Shown here one piece after another: positions 31,626 through 38,456 of a stretch of DNA of 64,000 nucleotides. Every line of letters begins with the position of its first letter. Position 1 is the first letter of the stretch. The notes beneath the pieces are model-generated. The model saw only the letters and a list, made by a program, of their open reading frames with translations, was not told the DNA's origin and made no database searches. Source of the DNA: Bacteroidia bacterium (GTDB lineage: Bacteria; Bacteroidota; Bacteroidia; Palsa-965); the NCBI GenBank assembly GCA_023151315.1, contig JAKLJE010000008.1:1-64000 (forward strand), in the 5' to 3' direction. Made by a program: the position numbers and the translations under genes.

Positions 31626-33493
31626 GTGAATTAGAAATTTTTAATCGATTCGGGAAAGGAGAATTAGTAAAATTAGCGCGAACAGGAAATTGTGTAATCT
31701 ACACTCGCGTTTCAACAAAGGAACAAGCAGACAACAACATGAGTCTTACGACTCAGAAGAAAGCGTGCATCAACTTCGCAGAAAAAAATAAGTTCACCAT
31801 CTTGGGGGAGTTTGGAGGAACTTATGAAAGCGCGAAGAATGATGAGCGTAAAGAATTCAACCGGATGCTTTCCTTCGTGAAGAAGAGTAAAGAGAAGATT
31901 TCATATATCATAGTTTATAGCGTTGATCGATTTTCCCGATCCGGAGCAAATGCTATTTATATAAAAGAGCAACTCCGGAATCAAGGAATTCATATCCTTG
32001 CCGTAACGCAACCTACCGATTCAGAAAGTGCAAGTGGAAGTTTGCAACAAAACATCCAGTTCATATTTTCTGAATACGACAATCAGGTGCGTAGAGAAAA
32101 ATGTATTGCAGGAACGCGTGAAGCATTATTGCGCGGAGAATGGATTCAAGCAACTCCTTGGGGTTATGATAGTGTGCGCGTAAATAATAAGCGCATAATG
32201 ACCATCAATAAAAAAGGAGAAATTTTACGAAAAGCATTTGAATGGAAAGCGCAAGGCGTAACCTCAACTGAGATTCAGGAGCGAATGGCGAAACTTGGAG
32301 CGAAAATTCCAAAGCAAACTTTATCACACGCGTTGCACAATCCTTTTTATTGCGGACTAATGTCACATAATGCGTTAGAAGGTAAAGTTGTTCAGGGAAC
32401 GCATCCACCTCTTATATCTAAAGAACTATTTCTTCAGGTGCATGGCATTATGACCAAGGATCGCTCCGGTGGTTACAAATGCAAAATGGAAAACGAAGCA
32501 ATTCCGCTAAAGAATTTCTTACGTTGTGATCATTGTGGTTGCCGAGTACCGGGCTATGTAGTAAAGAAGAAAAATTTGTGGTATTACAAATGCCGAACCA
32601 AGGGATGTGGCAATAATGTGAGCGCAAAAAAGCTGCACGAGCGTTTCAAAAATATCCTCGAAGGATTCGCTATTTCAAGCGACCAATGGGAAGAACTTGT
32701 TGGGGATGAATTCAAGGGAATTTACCGCAAATTGAACGCGGAAAAGGAAAACGAAGCAAGCATTTTAAGAAGGCGCATTTCGGAGGTTCAGGTGAAACTG
32801 GATCGCTTGGAAGAACGCTTCGTAATGGAGGAAATTTCAGCCGAACAATACGCCAAATTTCAGGTAAAATTGAAGGAAGAAAAGGCCGGAATCGAGAAAG
32901 AATTGCAAACTTCGGCACAGACGGTGTCGAACCTCGAAATTGCGGTAAAAAATCTTACAAATTTTGCGCGAAACATCAGTGTTTATTGGGGTTCTGCGGG
33001 ATACTACGAAAAAGTGCAGTTGCAATATTTGATGTTTCCTGAAGGAATTTCGTATTCGAAAAAAACTGACGAGTGTCGAACCAAGCAAATTGATCCCACG
33101 CTTCTCACAATCGCCCTAATATCACAGGATTTGGGAAACAAAAAAGTCGGAATCCCTGATTTAAAAATCAGTTATTCCGACTTGGTACCCGGAGCCGGAG
33201 TCGAACCGGCATGGAGGTTAATCCACTGGTGTTTGATCCCGATAGCTATCGGGACAGCGCGTCTACAGATAACGCGCAATCAATTTCTTCGACATCTCGG
33301 GATACTTTGCAAGATTGCGGATATAAACTTTGCTCTTCATCTTCTTGATGTGCGCTTCAATCTTTCTCGCAACTCCTATATCCAAATTTTCTATTTTGAA
33401 AAACAGTTCCCAGTCATCATATTTTGCCGTGTAACTGGATGGAAATTCTTTGATCAGGTGATATTCAAATCGCTGATCAAGATTTTTAGATGA
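31622..33493 (+). CDS. Large serine recombinase (integrase of the island), reading into a dead tRNA
   Basis: The resolvase-type catalytic domain starts VIYTRVSTKEQ, with nucleophile Ser31, and VYSVDRFSRSG follows. The recombinase domain (about 175-290) and a zinc-ribbon (CDHCGC ... CRTKGCG, about 302-332) come next, then a coiled coil (375-430). Native coding ends near codon 521; from there the frame reads antisense tRNA-Leu (VPGAGVEPAW) and antisense GIY-YIG, about 100 residues with no homologous sense, to 33493. Joined to the island's left end, it would instead end after 28 other residues. So the gene spans the attachment site, and integration alters its C-terminus. This may limit activity once integrated. 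Confidence 0.88.
   Translation: MSELEIFNRFGKGELVKLARTGNCVIYTRVSTKEQADNNMSLTTQKKACINFAEKNKFTILGEFGGTYESAKNDERKEFNRMLSFVKKSKEKISYIIVYSVDRFSRSGANAIYIKEQLRNQGIHILAVTQPTDSESASGSLQQNIQFIFSEYDNQVRREKCIAGTREALLRGEWIQATPWGYDSVRVNNKRIMTINKKGEILRKAFEWKAQGVTSTEIQERMAKLGAKIPKQTLSHALHNPFYCGLMSHNALEGKVVQGTHPPLISKELFLQVHGIMTKDRSGGYKCKMENEAIPLKNFLRCDHCGCRVPGYVVKKKNLWYYKCRTKGCGNNVSAKKLHERFKNILEGFAISSDQWEELVGDEFKGIYRKLNAEKENEASILRRRISEVQVKLDRLEERFVMEEISAEQYAKFQVKLKEEKAGIEKELQTSAQTVSNLEIAVKNLTNFARNISVYWGSAGYYEKVQLQYLMFPEGISYSKKTDECRTKQIDPTLLTIALISQDLGNKKVGIPDLKISYSDLVPGAGVEPAWRLIHWCLIPIAIGTARLQITRNQFLRHLGILCKIADINFALHLLDVRFNLSRNSYIQIFYFEKQFPVIIFCRVTGWKFFDQVIFKSLIKIFR
33185..33267 (-). pseudogene. tRNA-Leu remnant 2 with one palindrome insertion
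   Basis: On the minus strand it carries the tRNA-Leu sequence from the D-loop (TAGACGCGCTG) to the 3' end (CTCCGGGTAC). The 5' part is replaced by the end of GIY-YIG copy 2, whose stop TAG is the first three bases. GTC in the anticodon arm is replaced by the 18-bp palindrome, while the T-arm (GGTTCGACTCC) is intact, unlike in remnant 1. Its 3' end GTAC is the right junction of the island. Confidence 0.85.
33237..33254. repeat. 18-bp perfect palindrome in remnant 2
   Basis: TCCCGATAGCTATCGGGA is at the same tRNA position as the copy at 12208-12225. I found no other copies in the window outside the two tRNA-Leu remnants. Confidence 0.9.
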
Positions 33494-33547
33494 TCCCGTG
33501 TAGAATTCATCTGCTGACTTTGAGTGCAAAATATAAACTGCTGCCAT
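33263..33547 (-). CDS. GIY-YIG nuclease family protein, tRNA-Leu cassette copy 2
   Basis: The 94-residue protein has AAVYILHSKSADEFYTG, DQRFEYH and ARKIEAHIKKMKSK, the GIY-YIG core. It is about 91% identical to copy 1 (8 of 94 positions differ), with roughly 20 nucleotide differences. The start is fixed at 33547, directly after the T-run of the tRNA-Leu terminator; an upstream frame would read through the tRNA. AGAGG in the terminator stem is eight bases from the ATG and could serve for ribosome binding. The stop is inside tRNA remnant 2. Homing-type mobility at tRNA-Leu is inferred from this layout. Confidence 0.87.
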   Translation of the reverse strand: MAAVYILHSKSADEFYTGSSKNLDQRFEYHLIKEFPSSYTAKYDDWELFFKIENLDIGVARKIEAHIKKMKSKVYIRNLAKYPEMSKKLIARYL

Positions 33548-33570
33548 AAAAAAAGCCTCTTGCGAGGCTT
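33548..33570 (-). terminator. tRNA-Leu terminator abutting GIY-YIG copy 2
   Basis: On the minus strand, GCCTC-GCAA-GAGGC (33568-33555) is followed by seven T and then ATG. Identical to the element before copy 1. Confidence 0.8.
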
Positions 33571-33580
33571 TCTGTTTTCG

Positions 33581-33664
33581 TACCCGGAGCCGGAGTCGAA
33601 CCGGCATGGAGGTTAATCCACTGGTGTTTGAGACCAGCGCGTCTACCGATTCCGCCATCCGGGC
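33581..33664 (-). tRNA. tRNA-Leu (CAA), intact
   Basis: The 84-nt tRNA has acceptor GCCCGGA paired with TCCGGGT. The anticodon stem CTGGT/ACCAG has loop CTCAAAC and anticodon CAA. A short variable arm (TGGATTAACCTCCA) and T-arm CCGGTTCGACTCCGG complete it. The discriminator is A and CCA is not encoded. It is the only complete copy at this locus and serves as the expressed gene for the whole array. TATTTTCG (33683-33676, minus strand) is a one-mismatch -7 element. Confidence 0.95.
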
Positions 33665-33868
33665 TAATTTGAATCGGGGTTGCGAAAATACCTATTCCGA
33701 TCATTTAAACAAATGCGAAAACTGATGATTTCGTGAAATCAATCCGCAATCCGTGCGATTAACGGCACGTTTCAAGCTTCGGAAGCATTGCTAATCAGCT
33801 TATTATGCCCCTAATGCGGTGCTTCAACTTTTCCCGCCAAAAAACCTCATTCCTCCCTGCCTTTTTCG

Positions 33869-33876
33869 TACATTTG
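33869..33876 (+). promoter_or_regulatory. -7 promoter element candidate for prs
   Basis: TACATTTG fits TAnnTTTG and lies 27 bases before the prs ATG. No -33 box is obvious. Confidence 0.5.
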
Positions 33877-33903
33877 CAACCCTTTCGGAATCAGGACTAA
33901 CCG

Positions 33904-34836
33904 ATGGCAGAACACGTAAAAATATTCTCCGGAGCAGCAACGCGATATCTCGCGGAAAAAATCGCTGCAGCATACGGCCAGCCGCTTGGCAATTGTGTGC
34001 TTTCAAAATTCAGTGATGGTGAGTTTCAGACTTCACTTGAAGAAACCGTTCGCGGAGCTACTGTTTTCCTCGTTCAATCCACATTCCCTCCTACGGATAA
34101 TCTTTTCGAATTGCTTTTGATGGTGGATGCTGCAAAGCGTGCTTCCGCAAAAGAAATAATTGCCGTGTTGCCGTATTACGGATTTGCACGTCAGGACAGA
34201 AAAGATCAGCCGCGTGTTGCAATCGGTTCGAAACTGGTTGCGGATATGTTGGCAACTGCAGGAGTTGATCGCGTAATGACAATGGATCTGCACGCGGATC
34301 AGATTCAGGGATTCTTCAACGTTCCTGTTGATCATCTGTACGCTTCCACAATGTTCATTCCGTATATCGAAAGTCTGAAGTTGCCGAATCTTACAATGGC
34401 AGCTCCTGACATGGGCGGATCGAAACGTGCGAACGCTTATGCGAAGCACTTGAAAAGCGATATCGTAATCTGTTATAAGCAACGTTCAAAAGCGAATGTG
34501 GTTGACAGCATCACAGCTATCGGTGAAATTGAAGGACGCGACATCGTTCTTATCGACGACATCATTGATACCGGCGGAACACTTTGCAAAGCTGCTGACA
34601 TGATGATGGATCGCGGAGCAACGAGTGTTCGTGCTTTGATCACACATCCTGTGCTCTCGGGCAAAGCCTATGAGAATGTGGAGAAATCCAAAATCACTGA
34701 GTTGATTGTAACGGACACTATTCCTCTCAAACAGGAATCCCCGAAGATCAAAGTGCTTTCAGTGGCGAATATGTTTGCTGATGTATTCCACCGCGTGGTG
34801 AATTACGAGTCAATCAGCAATCACTTTATCATGTAA
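33904..34836 (+). CDS. prs: Ribose-phosphate pyrophosphokinase
   Basis: The 310-residue enzyme makes PRPP from ribose 5-phosphate and ATP for nucleotide, His and Trp synthesis. Class I features are visible: KIFSGAATRYLAEKIA, FSDGEFQTSLEE, the flexible-loop PYYGFARQDRKDQPR, the metal-binding DLHADQIQGFF, and the PRPP-binding loop DIVLIDDIIDTGGTL. It is followed after 36 bases by rplY and then pth, the usual prs-rplY-pth order in Bacteroidota. Confidence 0.97.
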   Translation: MAEHVKIFSGAATRYLAEKIAAAYGQPLGNCVLSKFSDGEFQTSLEETVRGATVFLVQSTFPPTDNLFELLLMVDAAKRASAKEIIAVLPYYGFARQDRKDQPRVAIGSKLVADMLATAGVDRVMTMDLHADQIQGFFNVPVDHLYASTMFIPYIESLKLPNLTMAAPDMGGSKRANAYAKHLKSDIVICYKQRSKANVVDSITAIGEIEGRDIVLIDDIIDTGGTLCKAADMMMDRGATSVRALITHPVLSGKAYENVEKSKITELIVTDTIPLKQESPKIKVLSVANMFADVFHRVVNYESISNHFIM

Positions 34837-34872
34837 TTTTTTTATCAATAATAAAAACCAAAAACCAGTACA

Positions 34873-35487
34873 ATGAAATCAGTATCTATGAGCGGTTCGC
34901 TTCGTGCGAACGTAGGGAAAAAAGATGCGAAACAACTCCGCAACTCCGGACAGGTTCCATGCGTACTTTATGGTGGTGAAAAGCAAGTGACTTTCTCAGT
35001 TGATGAGAGAGCATTCACTCCGCTTGTATTCACTCCTGAAGTGCACACAGTGGATCTTGATCTTGACGGGCAGAAGTTTCAGGCAATTCTTCAGGAATTG
35101 CAAACGCATCCTGTTACTGACAAAATCATCCACGCAGATTTTGTTCAGTTGATCCCGGGGAAATCAGTAACAATGAATCTCCCTATTAAAACTGTAGGAA
35201 ACTCTGCAGGTGTTAAAGCCGGTGGTAAACTCCTGAAAAAACTCCGTAAGGTTGCTGTTCGCGGGCCAATTGAAAAAATGCCTGAGCACATCACTATCGA
35301 CATTGAGAACCTCAACATCGGCGGTGCAGTACTCGTTCGCGACCTGAGCTACGACGGTCTTACTTTCCTTACTCCGGGTAACTCAACAATCGTTACTGTA
35401 CAGGTTACACGTAACGTAGTTGAAGAGCCTTCTGCAGCAGCAGCAGCGAAGCCTGCAGCGGCAGCAGCTCCGGCAGCGAAGAAGTAA
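34873..35487 (+). CDS. rplY: 50S ribosomal protein bL25 (CTC family)
   Basis: The 204-residue long form has an N-terminal 5S rRNA-binding L25 domain (LRNSGQVPCVLYGGEKQV, about residues 20-37) and a C-terminal TL5/CTC beta domain. The last 25 residues are Ala/Pro/Lys (AAAAKPAAAAAPAAKK), a low-complexity tail common in this phylum. It sits between prs and pth and ends in a strong terminator hairpin. Confidence 0.95.
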   Translation: MKSVSMSGSLRANVGKKDAKQLRNSGQVPCVLYGGEKQVTFSVDERAFTPLVFTPEVHTVDLDLDGQKFQAILQELQTHPVTDKIIHADFVQLIPGKSVTMNLPIKTVGNSAGVKAGGKLLKKLRKVAVRGPIEKMPEHITIDIENLNIGGAVLVRDLSYDGLTFLTPGNSTIVTVQVTRNVVEEPSAAAAAKPAAAAAPAAKK

Positions 35488-35508
35488 TACGCAGTATTCA
35501 ATCTGTAT

Positions 35509-35546
35509 TAAAACCGTTCTCAAATCTTTGGGAACGGTTTTTCTTT
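35509..35546 (+). terminator. Intrinsic terminator after rplY
   Basis: AAACCGTTC (35511-35519) pairs with GAACGGTTT (35532-35540), followed by a T-rich run. It separates prs-rplY from pth. Confidence 0.85.
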
Positions 35547-35601
35547 TAAAATAATTGGAAGACATTTCGGAACTTGCGCGCACTTGTTTCAACCTTGAGT
35601 T

Positions 35602-36159
35602 ATGAAATACCTCATTGCAGGATTAGGCAACATCGGTGATGAATATGCAAACACCCGACACAATATCGGGTTCAACGTGCTGGACGCGCTTGCGGGTGAT
35701 GTAAAGTTCAAGCAAGACCGCCATGCGTATGTTGCTGAAGTGAAATTCAAAGGAAGGATTTTCGTTCTCATCAAACCTACCACATACATGAACCTCAGCG
35801 GTAAAGCTGTTCAGTATTGGATGCAGGCTGAAAAAATTCCAATGGAAAATCTTCTCGTTGTCACCGATGATATCGCTCTTCCGTTCGGAACAATCCGCAT
35901 TAAAGGAAAAGGCAGCGACGGCGGTCATAACGGATTAAAGAGTATACAGGAATCCATCGGAAGCACGGAATATGCACGACTGCGTTTCGGTGTTGGGAAT
36001 GAATTCGCGAAAGGACGTCAGTCCGACTACGTACTGGGAAAATGGAACGATGAAGAATCGAAATTGCTTCCGGAACGTATTGCAAAATGCTGCGAAGCAG
36101 TCAAAGCTTTCGGCACCATCGGTATCGGCTTAACGATGACGAATTACAACGGAAAATAA
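35602..36159 (+). CDS. pth: Peptidyl-tRNA hydrolase
   Basis: The 185-residue enzyme recycles peptidyl-tRNA released from stalled ribosomes. The family signature is complete: KYLIAGLGNIGDEYANTRHN with catalytic His, LIKPTTYMNLSGKAV, VTDDIALPFG, and GSDGGHNGLKSIQ. Length is normal. It is convergent with the AraC gene, separated by three bases. Confidence 0.96.
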   Translation: MKYLIAGLGNIGDEYANTRHNIGFNVLDALAGDVKFKQDRHAYVAEVKFKGRIFVLIKPTTYMNLSGKAVQYWMQAEKIPMENLLVVTDDIALPFGTIRIKGKGSDGGHNGLKSIQESIGSTEYARLRFGVGNEFAKGRQSDYVLGKWNDEESKLLPERIAKCCEAVKAFGTIGIGLTMTNYNGK

Positions 36160-36162
36160 TTT

Positions 36163-37044
36163 CTATTTCATTCGCGCGAGCTGCGCCTGCTGATACGCTT
36201 TCGGTGTTTTGCCTGTTACTTTGCGGAACACACGATTGAAGTGCGATACATTTCCGAATCCGCAGGAGTATGCAATCTCGGCAACCAGTTTATCATCTCC
36301 GCTTTTCAATTTACGACAAGCGTTTTCGATTCTGATTTCGTTGAGAAACGTTACATACGTTTTGCGTGTGTGCTTCTTGAAGAAACGACAAAAAGCTTCG
36401 GGCGTCATGTGAACCACATTCGATGCGTCTGTCACTGAAATATCCTTGTGAAAATTCTTCAGTGTATAATCGAAAATGGAATGCATGCGCGAACCTTCTT
36501 TCTCTGACATCTGCATACCGATAGGTTCATCAGAAAGCGGAATGTGCTTGCTGTGATTCAGAACCTGATCAATCAGTTGCATGAATGCAGTGAGACGCGC
36601 TAATCCGTGCTGAACGCGCACTTTCAGAAACGCTTCTGTCAACTCCACGTAATGTTCAGGATCGATTCGGAAACCACCTTGACTGCGCACTGCAAACTTG
36701 CGCAGTGATTCCAATTCAGGTAATGAAAGTAAACCGCCTTGCGCAGGATCATCTACGCGAAAGAAAACCGAAATGGATTGTGCCTTCAGCCAGGATTTAT
36801 TCTGAAAATAAACGGAGTCACAACGAAACACATGCGGCTGATTCGGCCCGAACCAATAGATGTCGCCTGAACCGAAGTTACCTGTATAGTTACCGGCGAG
36901 CAACGTACCTTCGCCTTTCAGAATCCATGTGAGCTGAACTTCTTCGTGCTGATGCAGATAAGTATAAAAATGAGGTTGAATGTCCTCTTCAACTACAACC
37001 GACTCTCTGGAAGCAACTGGAATCTTAAACGGTAATGCTTTCAT
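36163..37044 (-). CDS. AraC family transcriptional regulator
   Basis: The 293-residue protein (start MKALPFKIPV) has an N-terminal cupin sensor domain (HFYTYLHQHEEVQLTWILKG) and two C-terminal HTHs: DISVTDASNVVHMTPEAFCRFFK and VAEIAYSCGFGNVSHFNRVFRKVTGKTP, the AraC signature. The cupin probably binds a sugar or another small ligand. It is alone on its strand, and its target is unknown. Confidence 0.92.
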   Translation of the reverse strand: MKALPFKIPVASRESVVVEEDIQPHFYTYLHQHEEVQLTWILKGEGTLLAGNYTGNFGSGDIYWFGPNQPHVFRCDSVYFQNKSWLKAQSISVFFRVDDPAQGGLLSLPELESLRKFAVRSQGGFRIDPEHYVELTEAFLKVRVQHGLARLTAFMQLIDQVLNHSKHIPLSDEPIGMQMSEKEGSRMHSIFDYTLKNFHKDISVTDASNVVHMTPEAFCRFFKKHTRKTYVTFLNEIRIENACRKLKSGDDKLVAEIAYSCGFGNVSHFNRVFRKVTGKTPKAYQQAQLARMK

Positions 37045-37168
37045 GATTATCAATATCAACAGGATATTAACCTGATTTTAATCAAATTGAGGTTTGAAGT
37101 TAGCGAATAGCGTCAACTTATGCAAAGTTTTAGCTAAAATTGAATTACAGCAGCTAAAATACCGCAAT

Positions 37169-37327
37169 TACTTTTGTATCGCTGGATCATCAATTCAATT
37201 GCTGCTGCAGTAATTGTCCGAAAGGGGTTTTGGGGATGATAAATTGGAATCTGGGTTTGCTCAACATACCAAATTCTGCTCAACACACCAGCAAACGAAA
37301 AAGACCGGAGGGGAAACCGGTCTTTTT
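37169..37327 (+). ncRNA. Candidate orphan small RNA (promoter element to terminator)
   Basis: Between the divergent AraC and T9SS genes (37045-37420) there is no open frame. TACTTTTG at 37169-37176 fits the -7 consensus. About 145 bases on, AAAAAGACCGG (37298-37308) pairs with CCGGTCTTTTT (37317-37327), a strong terminator that ends no annotated gene. In between, GCTCAACA.ACCA occurs twice (about 37259 and 37279). This is a small-RNA candidate on layout alone; the -33 box is not seen. Confidence 0.35.
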
Positions 37328-37420
37328 CATTTTACAACGGTGGCAACTTAATTTCTCATTCTACGTCTGATTTCATGTAACATTGTGCCATCCTGATCGT
37401 CTCAGGACTAAAATATCATT

Positions 37421-38419
37421 ATGAAAAAAATCTACGCAGCATTGCTGATCTGCCTGTTGTCCGTATCCGGACTGAAGGCTCAATACTCTTTCACTGATAC
37501 AACGGGCGTTTATACGCCGCTTACAAGTGCGGATACACTGGATATGAGTTTATGGACCTGGGATGATGACTACGTTCGATTCGGTTTGCCGTTTCAAGTG
37601 AATGTTTACGGTGCGTGGTACGACTCTGTTTTGATTGAAGCCAACAGTACACTTATTTTTTATAATGATTGGTCAGGACTTGATCCATGGGATGTGAACG
37701 ATACCGTGCATGTGATCATGCCGTTCGGCGAATTCGTTACGAATTTCGGTTCAATGGATTTGATGTCGAAAGGCGGAGGACAATCTCCGATCCTTTATGA
37801 AGTAAGCGGTAGTCCCGGCACGCGTATCATGAAGCTGGAATGGAGAAATGCAGGCTTCTATGAAGACACATCTGCGATGCTCACCAACTTCGTGAATTTT
37901 CAAATCTGGATTCACGAATTCAGCGGTAATGTTGAGTGTCATTACGGCACTTCTTACGTTGATGCAATAAGCCTCGGTGGAGGAACCGGCCCTGTTGTAG
38001 GAATAGCGCCGTTTGCAATGAATTCCACAAGCAGCACGTACCTGCTCGGAAATGGAATTTATGTAAGCGGATCAAGCGGAACCGAAACAGATGTTCCGAA
38101 TTATACTTTGATGAATGGATTGCCTGCCGACAGTTCGGTCTATCTTTTCTACAATCTCGTTACAGTAAGTGTGGAGGAATTTTCGCGTGAAGGATTTTCA
38201 CTTTATCCGAATCCTGCCACTGAATTTTGTTTCGTGAATTCACCGGGCAATGAACTTACAGTAACACTATTCGATGCAAGCGGACGCGTTATCAGCGAAC
38301 AGCAATCCACAAACAATTCTGCTGTTCGTCTTGATCTGAATGGATTGGAGAAAGGAACTTACTTCGTAACAGTACTTACTGAAACCGGTGTAACAACAAA
38401 GCCGCTTATCATTCAATAA
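37421..38419 (+). CDS. T9SS-secreted protein of unknown function
   Basis: The 332-residue protein has a signal peptide (MKKIYAALLICLLSVSGLKAQ). A beta-rich body (about 25-240) follows, with Thr/Asp-rich strands (FTDTTGVYTPLTSADTLDMS). A C-terminal type A sorting domain (FSLYPNPATEFCFV, DASGRVISEQ, GTYFVTVLTETG) closes it. The body shows no catalytic motif. The last codons are embedded in a terminator stem. Export through the outer membrane is inferred from the sorting domain. Confidence 0.85.
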   Translation: MKKIYAALLICLLSVSGLKAQYSFTDTTGVYTPLTSADTLDMSLWTWDDDYVRFGLPFQVNVYGAWYDSVLIEANSTLIFYNDWSGLDPWDVNDTVHVIMPFGEFVTNFGSMDLMSKGGGQSPILYEVSGSPGTRIMKLEWRNAGFYEDTSAMLTNFVNFQIWIHEFSGNVECHYGTSYVDAISLGGGTGPVVGIAPFAMNSTSSTYLLGNGIYVSGSSGTETDVPNYTLMNGLPADSSVYLFYNLVTVSVEEFSREGFSLYPNPATEFCFVNSPGNELTVTLFDASGRVISEQQSTNNSAVRLDLNGLEKGTYFVTVLTETGVTTKPLIIQ

Positions 38420-38425
38420 GCGGCT
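38400..38425 (+). terminator. Terminator overlapping the end of the T9SS gene
   Basis: GCCGCTTAT (38401-38409) pairs with ATAAGCGGC (38415-38423), so the last codons and the TAA at 38417-38419 lie within the hairpin. A T-rich stretch follows. Confidence 0.7.
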
Positions 38426-38456
38426 CTATTCTGTTTTCATATTTCGATTGCAGCTG

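Larger units (their letters stand above)
12551..33188. mobile_element. 20.6-kb integrated genomic island at tRNA-Leu
   Basis: The ends are defined by comparison. Left of 12551 the sequence matches what precedes the intact tRNA-Leu 3' end (terminator, then TTTT.GTAC), but it diverges after GTAC at 12551-12554. At 33185-33188 GTAC is followed by the missing tRNA-Leu 3' end. Removing 20,634 bases between the two GTAC copies rebuilds a continuous tRNA-Leu remnant behind GIY-YIG copy 1. A large serine recombinase lies at the right end reading outward. Cargo is a minus-strand nuclease, radical SAM and dynamin cluster and a plus-strand metal-efflux cluster. The GTAC overlap is inferred; a serine integrase would use a short core of this kind. 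Confidence 0.8.

Noticed and set aside
33185-33493. Last ~100 codons of the recombinase frame as real protein
   Set aside because: They are antisense tRNA-Leu, palindrome and antisense GIY-YIG sequence; the VPGAGVEPAW read-through is a common artefact next to tRNA genes.
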